64,000 nt of DNA from Herbiconiux gentiana. Lineage in GTDB: Bacteria; Actinomycetota; Actinomycetes; Actinomycetales; Microbacteriaceae. This document shows positions 26,385 through 36,363 of the stretch, piece after piece. Numbering within the stretch: position 1 is the stretch's first letter; each line of letters starts with the position of its first letter. The stretch is taken from assembly GCF_024978135.1 (NCBI RefSeq), contig NZ_JANTEZ010000004.1, forward strand, positions 1 to 64,000, in the 5' to 3' direction. The position numbers were made by a program, and so were the translations under genes. The notes beneath the pieces are model-generated. The model saw only the letters and a list, made by a program, of their open reading frames with translations. It searched no databases and was not told the DNA's origin.

Positions 26385-27725
26385 CTAGGATAGAGCCCGC
26401 CTGGGCCCCTCGGCCGCGAGCAGCTCTTCTCCCAGCCGGCCCGCATCAGCGGGTGAGCAGAGCCGCTCGTACCAGGACAGGGCCGTCTGGTCGGTGAGGC
26501 TGGCGACCTGGTCGACGACCACCCGCCGGGCGGCCCGGTCGTCGGCGGCGTGACGCCAGTCGTCGGCGAACGCCGGGTCGAGCGCGGCCCCGTCGCTCTG
26601 CCAGAGGCGGTCGGCCAGCTCCATCAGGAGGCCGCGCTGCTGCTGGTAGAGCGGCTGCCGAGCGTCGTTCGACATGACGAACACCGAGACGATGCCCTTC
26701 AGCGTGGCGATCTCGGCAGCGACCCACTCGGGCACGATGACGTCGGCGCCGTAGCGGGTGATGCTCGGCGTGGGGAACGCCTCGCGGGTGGCCCGGGTGG
26801 CGGCACCGGCGAAGCGCCCGATCAGCTGGCTGGTGAGGTTCTTCAGCCGGGCGTGGGCCCGGCGCGAGTCGTCCCACTCCGAGAGCCACACCTGCAGCGA
26901 GTCGAGCCGTTCGAAGGCCTCGCTCAGCTCGTCGAGCGAGAAGCCGCCGCCCGCCCGCGCGTGGATGCTGCGCACCAGATCGGCGTGGTCGACCCGGCGG
27001 CCGAGCACCCGCACGTCGATGTAGCCGTTCAGCACGGCGTCTTCGAAGTCGTGCACCGAGTAGGCGATGTCGTCACTCAGATCCATCACCTGCGCCTCGA
27101 CGCAGAGGGTGCGGTCGGGCGCACCCGCGCGGAACCAGTCGAAGACGGGCGCGTCGTCGTCGTAGACGCCGTACTTCAGCCGGCCGCTCGGGTCTTCGAC
27201 GGGGTCGGACGCGGCCCACGGGTACTTGCAGCTCGCGTCGAGACTCGCGCGGGTGAGATTGAGGCCGTAGCCCTGGCCGCCGTCGTCGAACACCTTCGCC
27301 TCGAGCCGGGTGAGGATGCGCAGGCTCTGCGCATTGCCCTCGAAGCCGCCGATCGACTGCGCCCACTGGTTCAGGGCCTTCTCGCCGTTGTGGCCGAAGG
27401 GCGGATGCCCCAGGTCGTGGGCGAGGCACGCCGAGTCGACGACGTCGGGATCGAGGTCGAGGCTGGAGGCGAGCTCGCGACCGACCTGCGCGACCTCGAG
27501 CGAGTGGGTGAGCCGGTTGCGCGCGAAGTCGGCGACCACCGTCGGGCTCAGCACCTGCGTCTTGGCCGCCAGGCGGCGAAGCGACGAGGAGTGCAGGATG
27601 CGGGCACGGTCGCGCTGGAAGTCGCTGCGGCGGGTGTAGTGCTCCTCGGGCAGCATGCGCTCGGCGTCGGACTCGGCGTAGCCCTTGGTGGGGGCGAAGG
27701 TCTGCAGGTCGAGGGCGTCAGCCAC
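26385..27725 (-). CDS. dgt: Deoxyguanosinetriphosphate triphosphohydrolase-like HD protein
   Basis: The 446-residue enzyme cleaves dNTP to deoxynucleoside and triphosphate. Metal-binding HD motifs appear in RLTHSLEV (His74) and HDLGHPPFGHNGE (His103, Asp104), and later DIAYSVHDFEDA. The GTG start at 27725 overlaps the end of dusB by 8 bp with GGAG six bases upstream. dusB-dgt-dnaG is a conserved order in this group. The longer reading frame upstream is dusB in another frame. Confidence 0.93.
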   Translation of the reverse strand: MADALDLQTFAPTKGYAESDAERMLPEEHYTRRSDFQRDRARILHSSSLRRLAAKTQVLSPTVVADFARNRLTHSLEVAQVGRELASSLDLDPDVVDSACLAHDLGHPPFGHNGEKALNQWAQSIGGFEGNAQSLRILTRLEAKVFDDGGQGYGLNLTRASLDASCKYPWAASDPVEDPSGRLKYGVYDDDAPVFDWFRAGAPDRTLCVEAQVMDLSDDIAYSVHDFEDAVLNGYIDVRVLGRRVDHADLVRSIHARAGGGFSLDELSEAFERLDSLQVWLSEWDDSRRAHARLKNLTSQLIGRFAGAATRATREAFPTPSITRYGADVIVPEWVAAEIATLKGIVSVFVMSNDARQPLYQQQRGLLMELADRLWQSDGAALDPAFADDWRHAADDRAARRVVVDQVASLTDQTALSWYERLCSPADAGRLGEELLAAEGPRRALS

Positions 27726-28902
27726 CGCTGTGCTCCAGCTCGGCCGCGGCGACCTCGGCGCGCCCTGCGCCCTCGAGCGACCGCGACTCGAGCCAGCGGT
27801 CGGGCAGCGACGGCTTCTTCGGGCTGCCGGCCCGGCCGCGCGGCCCCTCGGCGTCGGCACCCGGGTAGGGCATCGACCAGTCGAGCTCGGCCAGGATCTC
27901 GTCCATCTGCTCGAGGCTCTGCACGGTGCTGAGCGCGGCGCGCACCTCGTGGCCGGCCGGGTAGCCCTTGAGGTACCAGGCGACGTGCTTGCGGATGTCG
28001 CGGCAGGCCCGACCTTCGTCGTCGTAGAACTCCACGAGCAGTTCGGCGTGACGACGGAGGGTCTGCGCGACCACCCCGAGCGACGGCGCCGCCCGCAGGG
28101 CGGCGGCCTCCTCGGCCGAGAGCTCCCCGGCGCGCACCCGGAACGCCGCGGCCAGGTCTCCGAACAGCCACGGCCGGCCGAGGCAGCCGCGCCCGACGAC
28201 GACGCCGTCGCAACCGGTCTCGTCGACCATGCGGATGGCGTCTTCACCCGACCAGATGTCTCCGTTGCCGAGCACCGGGATGGAGGTGATCGTCTCTTTC
28301 AGCGTCGCGATGGCCGACCAATCGGCCTGCCCGCTGTAGAAGTCGCTTGCGGTGCGGGCGTGCAGGGCGATGGCCGCGGCACCCGCGCCCTCGGCGGCCT
28401 TCGCGGCCTCGAGGTAGGTGAGGTGGTCGGAATCGATGCCCTTGCGCATCTTCACCGTGACCGGAACGTCGCCGGCGGCCTCGACCACCGACTCGACGAT
28501 CTCCCGGAAGAGATCGAGCTTCCAGGGCAGCGCCGCTCCCCCGCCCTTCCTCGTGACCTTGGGCACGGGGCAGCCGAAGTTCATGTCGATGTGGTCGGTG
28601 CGGTCTTCGTCGACCAGGATGCGCGCGGCCTCGGCCATGGTGGCCGGGTCGACGCCGTAGAGCTGGATGGAGCGGGGCGTCTCGCTCGGGTGGTGGGTGA
28701 TGAGGCGGAACGTCGCCTCGTTGCGCTCGACCAGGGCGCGGCTCGTGATCATCTCGCTCACGTAGAGCCCGGCGCCGAACTCACGGCAGAGCCGGCGGAA
28801 CGCCGTGTTCGTGATGCCCGCCATGGGGGCGAGCACGACCGGCACGTCGAGCCGGATGGGCCCGATCTGCAGCTTGTCGGGGGTGAGGGTTGAAGTGGTC
28901 AT
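27718..28902 (-). CDS. dusB: tRNA-dihydrouridine synthase B-type
   Basis: The 394-residue flavoenzyme reduces uridine in tRNA. It opens with VPVVLAPMAGITNTAFRRLC; catalytic Cys111 is in MNFGCPVPKVTRKGGGAAL, and NGDIWSGEDA and GVVVGRGCLGRPW bind FMN. The C-terminus has an extra Ala/Arg-rich tail. ATG 28902 is the family start. It is first in a dusB-dgt-dnaG group and divergent from the YbaK gene across 64 bp. Confidence 0.93.
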   Translation of the reverse strand: MTTSTLTPDKLQIGPIRLDVPVVLAPMAGITNTAFRRLCREFGAGLYVSEMITSRALVERNEATFRLITHHPSETPRSIQLYGVDPATMAEAARILVDEDRTDHIDMNFGCPVPKVTRKGGGAALPWKLDLFREIVESVVEAAGDVPVTVKMRKGIDSDHLTYLEAAKAAEGAGAAAIALHARTASDFYSGQADWSAIATLKETITSIPVLGNGDIWSGEDAIRMVDETGCDGVVVGRGCLGRPWLFGDLAAAFRVRAGELSAEEAAALRAAPSLGVVAQTLRRHAELLVEFYDDEGRACRDIRKHVAWYLKGYPAGHEVRAALSTVQSLEQMDEILAELDWSMPYPGADAEGPRGRAGSPKKPSLPDRWLESRSLEGAGRAEVAAAELEHSGG

Positions 28903-28966
28903 CGGGTCAATTCTCCCAGACGTGGGCGGCCGTGGTGACGCGGCCGGGAATCCTGTGGAGGGATCG

Positions 28967-29506
28967 GTGGTTGCTCCGACTGTGACGGACAAGACGAGCA
29001 CCGCGACCGGCGAGACGACTGCAGACGGCCCCACGGGCACCGACCGCGTGCGCGAGCACGCCGAGCGGCTCGGTCTCGATGTGGAGGTGGTCCAACGCCC
29101 CGAGGCGGGCTCCCTCCAGGAGGCCGCCCGACTGCTCAGCCTCGACCCCGCCGACATCGCGAAGAGCCTCGTGGTCAAGCGCCACGACGGCGACTTCCTC
29201 TTCGCCCTCATCCCGGGCGACCGCCAGATCAGCTGGCCGAAGCTCCGCACCCTGGTGGGCGTGAACAAGCTCTCGATGCCGCACCAGGACGTCGCCCTGG
29301 CCGCCACCGGCTACGAGCGCGGCACGATCACCCCGCTCGGCAGCACGACCGACTGGCCGGTCTACCTCGACGAATCGTTCGCCGGCCGCCGCATCGCGAT
29401 GGGCGCCGGGGCGCACGGCCACAGCGCCTACGTCGACGCGGATGCGCTGGCCGAAGCCCTGGGCGCGACCGTCGCCGACATCAGCGAACCGCTCCCCGAG
29501 CGCTAG
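28967..29506 (+). CDS. YbaK/EbsC-family aminoacyl-tRNA deacylase
   Basis: The 179-residue protein carries the YbaK/EbsC fold that clears mischarged tRNA. After a Thr/Gly-rich leader, the domain begins RVREHAERLGLDVEVVQRPE and contains VVKRHDGDFLFALIPGDRQI and GSTTDWPVYLDESFAG. Start: GTG 28967 is chosen because GGAGGG sits just before it; GTG 28982 would shorten it by five residues. It ends in TAG that forms CTAG with the stop of a minus-strand small ORF. Family assignment is good; tRNA specificity (Pro or Cys type) is open. Confidence 0.9.
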   Translation: MVAPTVTDKTSTATGETTADGPTGTDRVREHAERLGLDVEVVQRPEAGSLQEAARLLSLDPADIAKSLVVKRHDGDFLFALIPGDRQISWPKLRTLVGVNKLSMPHQDVALAATGYERGTITPLGSTTDWPVYLDESFAGRRIAMGAGAHGHSAYVDADALAEALGATVADISEPLPER

Positions 29507-29649
29507 AACGAGCAGGAGTCGCCCTCGCAGCTCGCGCCCGGCAGCGCCAGCACGGTCAACGCGGGCGCCGCGACGACAGGCGCGACGTCGGTCTGAGCAC
29601 CGGTCTCACCCGGCGCCGACGCCCCGGCACGAGCATCCGCCCCCGTCAC
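29503..29649 (-). CDS. Small 48-residue protein with two C-terminal cysteines
   Basis: The frame runs GTG 29649 to TAG 29503 and reads MTGADARAGASAPGETGAQT, DVAPVVAAPALTVLALPGAS and CEGDSCSF. The GTG overlaps the stop of the DsbA-like gene as GTGA, the usual coupling in this genome. Its stop codon and that of YbaK share a CTAG palindrome. The last eight residues (CEGDSC plus two) put a Cys-x4-Cys pair at the very end, which would suit a thiol partner of the DsbA-like protein. No family is recognised and this may still be chance. Confidence 0.5.
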   Translation of the reverse strand: MTGADARAGASAPGETGAQTDVAPVVAAPALTVLALPGASCEGDSCSF

Positions 29650-30338
29650 GACCCAACCTCGACCCGCTCGCCGGCGACCTGCGCCAGCACTTGCGCGAAC
29701 GTCGCCGCATCCTGAGCCCCGGAGACCCCGTACTTGCCCTCGAAGACGAAGAACGGCACACCCTGGATGCCGAGCTCCTGCGCCTGGCGCTGGTCGGCCC
29801 GCACCGCGGCCACGTTCTCGCCCGACTCGAGCGAACGCACCACGTCGTCGCGGTCGAGCCCGAGCTCGGCGGCGAGGTCGGCCAGGTCGTCGATGCGCCC
29901 CACGTGGCGGCCCTCGACGAAGTAGGCCTTGAGCAGGCGTTCCTTCATCTCGAGCTGCACCCCGTGCGCCTTGGCGTAGTGCATCAGCTCGTGCGCCTTC
30001 ACCGTGTTGGTGTGCTTCAGGGCGTCGTAGTCGTAGTCGAGCCCGACCGAGGAGGCGATGCCGGTGACCCGCTCGAGCATCTTGGCGGCCTGCGCGGCCG
30101 GGATGCCCTTGTGCCCCGAGAGGAACTCGATCTCGTCGCCGTCGAAGTCGACGGGGGTGTCGGGCGAGAGCTCGAAGGAGTGGTACTCGATCTCGACGGG
30201 AACAGAGCCCTCGGTCGAGGCGTACTCCTCGATGCCGAACTCAAGCTTGCGCTTGCCGATGTAGCACCACGGGCAGGCGATGTCGCTCCAGATGTCGATC
30301 TTGATGGCCTCGGAACCCGAGGCGGAAGAGTCAGTCAC
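29646..30338 (-). CDS. DsbA/FrnE-family thiol oxidoreductase
   Basis: The 230-residue protein has a thioredoxin-like domain with CPWC at residues 22-25 (SDIACPWCYIGKRKLE), and a helical insertion with VKAHELMHYAKAHG. The cis-Pro segment GVPFFVFEGKYGVSGAQ closes the active site. There is no signal peptide, so it works in the cytoplasm as in FrnE relatives. It lies 28 bp after uppS on the same strand and overlaps a 48-residue ORF. Confidence 0.92.
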   Translation of the reverse strand: MTDSSASGSEAIKIDIWSDIACPWCYIGKRKLEFGIEEYASTEGSVPVEIEYHSFELSPDTPVDFDGDEIEFLSGHKGIPAAQAAKMLERVTGIASSVGLDYDYDALKHTNTVKAHELMHYAKAHGVQLEMKERLLKAYFVEGRHVGRIDDLADLAAELGLDRDDVVRSLESGENVAAVRADQRQAQELGIQGVPFFVFEGKYGVSGAQDAATFAQVLAQVAGERVEVGS

Positions 30339-30366
30339 ACGAGGGGCAACGCGAACGGATGCCCGG

Positions 30367-31194
30367 TCATTCCTCCTCGGGTGACGGCGTCTCCGCGGCC
30401 GGCGCGTCGACCGCCCCGCCGAACCGTCGGTTGCGCCCGGCGTAGTGCTCGACGGCCTGCCACAGGTCGACCCGGCTGAAGTCGGGCCAGAGCCGGTCGA
30501 GGAACACCATCTCGGCGTAGGCCGACTGCCAGGGCAGGAAATTCGAGGTGCGCTGCTCGCCCGAGCTGCGCACGAACAGGTCGACGTCGGGCAGCTCGGG
30601 CACGTACAGGTGGCGCTGGATAAGCTTCTCCGAGACGGCCGAGGGGCGGATGCGGCCGGCCGCGACGTCGTCGGCGATCGCGCGCACCGCGTCCGTGATC
30701 TCGTTGCGGCCCCCGTAGTTGACGCACATCGTCAGCGTCAGGGTGCTGTTTCGCGCCGTGAGGCGCTCGGCGAACTGCAGCTCCTTGATCACGCTCGCCC
30801 AGAGCCGCGGCCGGCGGCCGGCCCAGCGGATGCGCACACCCCACTCGTTCAGCTGGTCACGTCGGCGGTGCAGCACGTCGCGGTTGAAGCCCATCAGGAA
30901 GCGCACCTCGTCGGGCGAGCGCTTCCAGTTCTCGGTCGAGAAGGCGTAGACGCTGACGTGCTTCACGCCGATCTGCACCGCTCCCGCGACCACGTCGAGG
31001 AGGGCGGCCTCGCCGGCGCGGTGGCCCTCGATGCGGGTGAGGCCGCGCTGGTTCGCCCAGCGGCCGTTGCCGTCCATCACGATGGCGACGTGTTTCGGCA
31101 CGGCGGCGGCCGGGATCTCGGGCGGGTACAGTCCCGTCCAGTCGAGGGGGCGGAAGGGCTCGGCCTTCGGCGACGTGAATGGAACGGGACTCAA
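30367..31194 (-). CDS. uppS: Undecaprenyl diphosphate synthase (cis-prenyltransferase)
   Basis: The 275-residue enzyme extends farnesyl-type diphosphate into the polyprenyl carrier of cell-wall sugars. Family motifs are visible: [17 protein letters not shown] with Asp41, [15 protein letters not shown], and [21 protein letters not shown] choose TTG 31194 ([13 protein letters not shown]) with GAAGG about 10 bases upstream; it starts 16 bases after recO ends, and no ATG or GTG suits in frame nearby. The upstream longer frame is recO. recO-uppS is a typical order. Confidence 0.9.
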   Translation of the reverse strand: MSPVPFTSPKAEPFRPLDWTGLYPPEIPAAAVPKHVAIVMDGNGRWANQRGLTRIEGHRAGEAALLDVVAGAVQIGVKHVSVYAFSTENWKRSPDEVRFLMGFNRDVLHRRRDQLNEWGVRIRWAGRRPRLWASVIKELQFAERLTARNSTLTLTMCVNYGGRNEITDAVRAIADDVAAGRIRPSAVSEKLIQRHLYVPELPDVDLFVRSSGEQRTSNFLPWQSAYAEMVFLDRLWPDFSRVDLWQAVEHYAGRNRRFGGAVDAPAAETPSPEEE

Positions 31195-31210
31195 CTCGAC
31201 TGCACCTTCT

Positions 31211-31948
31211 CTACGACCGGCCCGGCTGCCGTTCGACGTGCTCGAGCGATCGGAGCCCGCGTTCCAGGTGCCACTGGGTGTACGCGGCAACGATACCGCT
31301 CGCGCGGGAGCGCACCTGGGACTCCGCCGCGTCGGCCGTCGTCCAGTCGCCCGTGAGCAGGGCGGCCAGCAGCTCGAGGGTGCTCGTGTCCAGGCGCGGG
31401 GTGCCGGGCGGAGCGACGGATTCGGCGACCACGCCGCCGAGCTGCACCACGAACGCGGAATGCGGCCCGGGCTCGCCCGTCACCGCGCAGTCGTGGAAGC
31501 TCGGCGCCCAGCCGGCCATCGACAGCGCCCGCAGCAGGTAGGAGTCGAGCGTGGCGGTCGGCCCGTGCTCGCCCCGGGCGAGCGAGCGGAGGGCTCCCAC
31601 CAGCAGCAGGTACTGCTGAAGCGAGGGCTCCTCCTCGGTGAGCTTGTCGGCGGTCTCGACCATGGCGCTGGCTGCGGTGTAGCTCGCGTAGTCGGCGGTG
31701 ATCTCGGCCCCGTAGGAGCCGATCGTCACGGCCTGGGTGATGGTGTCGAGCGTGCGGCCCTCGTAGAACTGCACGTCGGCCACCATGAACGGCTCGAGCC
31801 GGGCGCCGAACTTCGACGCGGTGCGGCGCACCCCGCGCGCTACGGCCCGCACCTTCCCGTGATGACGGGTCAGCAGAGTGACGATGCGGTCGGCCTCACC
31901 CAGCTTGTGGGTGCGCAGCACCACGGCGTCATCACGATAAACGGGCAC
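31211..31948 (-). CDS. recO: DNA repair protein RecO
   Basis: The 245-residue protein helps load RecA onto gaps. The N-terminal OB-type fold starts [21 protein letters not shown] and continues with [22 protein letters not shown]. The usual zinc cysteines are not seen, which is frequent in actinobacterial copies. The GTG 31948 lies five bases after a GATAAT box, so a leaderless transcript is likely. It follows leuA across a strong terminator. It is probably co-transcribed with uppS. Confidence 0.93.
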   Translation of the reverse strand: MPVYRDDAVVLRTHKLGEADRIVTLLTRHHGKVRAVARGVRRTASKFGARLEPFMVADVQFYEGRTLDTITQAVTIGSYGAEITADYASYTAASAMVETADKLTEEEPSLQQYLLLVGALRSLARGEHGPTATLDSYLLRALSMAGWAPSFHDCAVTGEPGPHSAFVVQLGGVVAESVAPPGTPRLDTSTLELLAALLTGDWTTADAAESQVRSRASGIVAAYTQWHLERGLRSLEHVERQPGRS

Positions 31949-31953
31949 GGTCC

Positions 31954-31959
31954 ATTATC
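31954..31959 (-). promoter_or_regulatory. GATAAT box of a probable leaderless recO transcript
   Basis: GATAAT on the minus strand (31959-31954) ends five bases before the recO GTG at 31948. No ribosome binding site separates them and no clear -35 hexamer is seen. Confidence 0.4.
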
Positions 31960-31980
31960 CCGCGCGGGCCGGCCGCCCGG

Positions 31981-32028
31981 GTCGCACAAACGCCCCTCCC
32001 CGAGGGTGGAAAGGGGCGTTTGCGCGAC
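31981..32028 (-). terminator. leuA terminator hairpin
   Basis: GTCGCACAAACGCCCCT (31981-31997) pairs with AGGGGCGTTTGCGCGAC (32012-32028) with one mismatch and a 14-nt spacer. It lies 55 bases after the leuA stop on the minus strand. Neither side has a long T run, so it may work as a strong stem or with Rho. Confidence 0.75.
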
Positions 32029-32082
32029 CGCGACGCGGAGCGGTGCGGGACGAACGGCGCGGGACGAGCGGCGCGGGACGCG

Positions 32083-33870
<1,788 letters not shown>

Positions 33871-33887
33871 TCAGCCATCGGCGAACT

Positions 33888-33926
33888 CCGCGACGAGGGA
33901 GGCCTGAGAACTAGGACTCGTCGCGG
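33888..33926 (-). promoter_or_regulatory. leuA attenuator stem-loop
   Basis: On the minus strand CCGCGACGAG (33926-33917), which covers the last leader codons, pairs perfectly with CTCGTCGCGG (33897-33888). The 19-nt loop contains the leader stop codon. A ribosome that reaches that stop would block the stem, and one stalled on the Leu run would free it. How the stem couples to the leuA start 44 bases later is not clear. Confidence 0.6.
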
Positions 33927-33955
33927 CAGCTAAGAAGGAGCAGACCGAACAGCAC
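33911..33955 (-). CDS. leuA leader peptide, leucine-rich
   Basis: The 14-residue frame is MLFGLLLLSCRDES, with five Leu codons (CTG, CTG, CTC, CTT, CTT), two of them the rare CTT. It starts with GTG, lies 67 bases before leuA, and is followed by a stem-loop overlapping its end. Such leaders are known before actinobacterial leuA and act by ribosome stalling on leucine codons. A TAATCT box six bases before the GTG makes a leaderless leader likely. Confidence 0.75.
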   Translation of the reverse strand: MLFGLLLLSCRDES

Positions 33956-33961
33956 GGGCTC

Positions 33962-33989
33962 AGATTAGCACGCCCGTCCGGCGTCACAA
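33962..33989 (-). promoter_or_regulatory. Promoter of the leuA leader transcript
   Basis: On the minus strand TTGTGA (33989-33984) and TAATCT (33967-33962) are 16 nt apart. Six bases separate TAATCT from the GTG of the leader peptide, placing the start of transcription at the leader start codon. Confidence 0.6.
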
Positions 33990-34039
33990 TCGTCATGAAC
34001 CGGATGCCCGGCCCACCCCGCGCCTAGTCTGCGATCACC

Positions 34040-34483
34040 ATGACCGTCCTGACCGCCCTGCTCGCACTCGCCGCCCTCGCCGCCCTCACCGCCGTGACGG
34101 TGCTCGTCGGAGTGCTGTGGCGCCGCCGGCAGGGTACGGCCGTCGCGGTCTCGCCCGCTTCGGCGCCGACCGCGATCGACCCGGCGCTCTTCGGCGCCTC
34201 TGCCGACCGGTTCGGCAGCCGGGCGACCCTCGTGCAGTTCTCGACGGCATTCTGCTCCGGATGCCCGGCCACCCGCCGCGTGCTCGGCGAGCTCTCTGCG
34301 CGCACCGAGGGCGTCGAGCACCTCGAGGTCGATGTCGGCGAGCGAGCCGATCTCGTGCGCCGCTTCGCCATCCTGCAGACCCCGACCACCCTGATCCTCG
34401 ACCGGCACGGAGTCGTTCGCACCCGCATCGGCGGGGTCGTCCGCCGGTCCGTCGTCGAGGAGCGACTGGAGGCCCTCCGATGA
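34040..34483 (+). CDS. Membrane-anchored thioredoxin-like protein
   Basis: The 147-residue protein starts with a hydrophobic helix (residues 3-26) and a WRRRQ positive stop-transfer, then a thioredoxin domain with CSGC at 72-75 (FSTAFCSGCPATRR) and the cis-proline segment LQTPTTLILDRHG. The motif CSGC is unusual next to the common CGPC. The domain probably faces outside if the helix is N-in, but a type II orientation is not proven. It is coupled by ATGA to the DUF4395 gene. It is divergent from the leuA leader. Confidence 0.88.
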   Translation: MTVLTALLALAALAALTAVTVLVGVLWRRRQGTAVAVSPASAPTAIDPALFGASADRFGSRATLVQFSTAFCSGCPATRRVLGELSARTEGVEHLEVDVGERADLVRRFAILQTPTTLILDRHGVVRTRIGGVVRRSVVEERLEALR

Positions 34484-34947
34484 TCGACCCCCGTTCCCCC
34501 CGCTTCGGCGCCGGCATCACGGCGGTGCTTCTCGCCGTGGTGATCGTGCTCGGGCTGAGCGCTCCGCCGGCGGGCGACGTCGCGTCGCGCATCCTGAACC
34601 CGCCGTACCTGCTGCTCGGCGCGATCAGCGCACTCTTCCTGTGGGGCACGACCGCCGGGGTCGCGCGGCATCCCTACGGGCTGCTGTTCCGCACGCTCGT
34701 CCGGCCGCGACTGGGGCCGCCGCGGGAGCTCGAGGATCCGCGGCCGCCGACCTTCGCCCAGGGCGTCGGCTTCGTCGTGACCGCCGCCGGGCTCGTGCTC
34801 GGGGCTCTCGGTGTGCCGTTCGCCGTGTCCGTCGCCGCCGCCCTCGCCTTCGTGGCCGCGCTGCTCAACTCGGCCTTCGGCTACTGCATCGGCTGCCAGC
34901 TCTACCTCGTGCTCCTCCGCCTCCGACCCTCCGGCGCGCGGGCCTGA
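34480..34947 (+). CDS. DUF4395 membrane protein with CIGC motif
   Basis: The 155-residue protein has four hydrophobic helices and the DUF4395 pattern, with a C-terminal FGYCIGCQLYLVLLR (Cys136 and Cys139). Members are often next to thioredoxin-like genes and the Cys pair suggests electron transfer across the membrane. The ATG overlaps the end of the thioredoxin gene. The partnership is inferred from position and cysteines. Confidence 0.88.
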   Translation: MIDPRSPRFGAGITAVLLAVVIVLGLSAPPAGDVASRILNPPYLLLGAISALFLWGTTAGVARHPYGLLFRTLVRPRLGPPRELEDPRPPTFAQGVGFVVTAAGLVLGALGVPFAVSVAAALAFVAALLNSAFGYCIGCQLYLVLLRLRPSGARA

Positions 34948-35005
34948 GCCTGGGCCCGCGAGGGGCCTGGCGGTAGGCTGGGCGCACCGACACGGGAGGT
35001 TGTCC

Positions 35006-35431
35006 ATGGCTGTGACGAGTGAGTCGACGACGGTGTGGCGGGGTGATCTCACGAGCGGATCGGGCACGACCACCCTCGACAGCTCCGGGGCCGCGAGCCT
35101 CGCGGTGAACTGGCGGGCCCGCTCCGAGGGCGCCGAGAGCGTCACCACTCCCGAGGAGCTGCTGGGCGCCGCCCACGCCTCCTGCTACTCGATGGCCTTC
35201 GCCGCCGCGCTCGCCCGCTCGGGCCACGCGCCCGAGTCGCTGCAGACCACGGCCGCGGTCACCTTCGACCCGGCGCACGGCATCACGGGCAGCCACCTCT
35301 TGGTCAGCGCCGTCGTCCCGGGCATCGACGAGGCCGAGTTCCAGCGCATCGCCGACGACGCGAAGAGCGGATGCCCGGTGTCCAAGGCCCTCGCCGGAAT
35401 CCCCATCACGCTCGAAGCGAGCCTCGCGTGA
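35006..35431 (+). CDS. OsmC/Ohr-family organic peroxide reductase
   Basis: The 141-residue protein has the two reactive cysteines of the family: Cys60 in AAHASCYSMAF and Cys123 in SGCPVSKALAG. ATG 35006 (MAVTSESTTVW) has GGGAGG six bases before it, and a TAGGCT box 26 bases upstream may be its promoter. It is followed by a GTGA-coupled epimerase gene. It is closer to OsmC than Ohr in length and start. Confidence 0.93.
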   Translation: MAVTSESTTVWRGDLTSGSGTTTLDSSGAASLAVNWRARSEGAESVTTPEELLGAAHASCYSMAFAAALARSGHAPESLQTTAAVTFDPAHGITGSHLLVSAVVPGIDEAEFQRIADDAKSGCPVSKALAGIPITLEASLA

Positions 35432-36321
35432 CCGCGCCGAAGACGGTGCTGATCGCCGGAGGCTCCGGCTTCATCGGCACCGAGCTCACCCGTCAGCTGC
35501 GCGCCGAGGGGCACACCGTGCTCATCCTCGTGCGCCGCCCGGCCCGAACGCCCACGGAGCGCTCGTGGGACCCGGAGGCCCGCTGGATCCCGACGGCCGT
35601 GATCGACGGGGTCGACGCCGTGGTGAACCTCTCGGGCGCCTCCATCTCGAAGCTCCCCTGGACCTTGCCGTACAAGCGCGAGATCCTCCAGTCGCGGGTG
35701 CTCGCCACCGGCACCCTCGTCGATGCGATCGCGCGGGCCGAGAACCCGCCCGAGGTCTTCATCTCGGGCTCGGCCGTCGGCTTCTACGGCGACCGGCCGG
35801 GCGAGGTGCTCACCGAGTCGTCGCCGCTCGGCACCGGCTTCCTGGCCAGGGTGACGGATGCGTGGGAGCGCGCCGCCGCACCGGCCGCCGCGCACACGCG
35901 GCTCGTCACGGCGCGAACGGGCCTCGTCGTGGGCAAGGGCGGCGGCGCCCTGAAGCCGCTCACCCTGCTCGCCAAGCTCGGACTCGCGGGCCCCGTCGGC
36001 AGCGGCGAGCAGATCTGGCCCTGGATCAGCCTCCACGACGAGGCGGCCGCCCTGCGCTACCTCATCGGATCCGACCTCGAGGGCCCGGTGAACCTCGTCG
36101 GCCCGCGCCCGGCACCCGCCTCGGAGGTCGTGCGCACGCTCGCCGAGGACCTGCACCGCCCCTACTGGCTGCCGGCCCCCGCCTGGGCGCTGAAGGCGGC
36201 CCTCGCCGACGCCGGCCGCGACCTGCTGCTCTCCGACCAGGACGTCTCGGCCCAGAAACTGCTCTTCAACGGCTTCACCTTCCGCGACGGCACCATCCAG
36301 TCGGCCCTCAGCCAGCTCTGA
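35428..36321 (+). CDS. TIGR01777-type NAD(P)-dependent epimerase
   Basis: The 297-residue protein shows a Rossmann start VLIAGGSGFIGTELTRQL with GGSGFIG at residues 11-17 and the family-specific NLSGASI and SAVGFYGDRPGEVLTE. The YxxxK of canonical SDR members is not seen; this branch (SulA/YfcH-like) lacks a known substrate. It overlaps the osmC stop as GTGA. Confidence 0.9.
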   Translation: MTAPKTVLIAGGSGFIGTELTRQLRAEGHTVLILVRRPARTPTERSWDPEARWIPTAVIDGVDAVVNLSGASISKLPWTLPYKREILQSRVLATGTLVDAIARAENPPEVFISGSAVGFYGDRPGEVLTESSPLGTGFLARVTDAWERAAAPAAAHTRLVTARTGLVVGKGGGALKPLTLLAKLGLAGPVGSGEQIWPWISLHDEAAALRYLIGSDLEGPVNLVGPRPAPASEVVRTLAEDLHRPYWLPAPAWALKAALADAGRDLLLSDQDVSAQKLLFNGFTFRDGTIQSALSQL

Positions 36322-36363
36322 CGGCGCGGGACGCGCGCCCCGCGCCGTCTGACGCAGCAGCGA

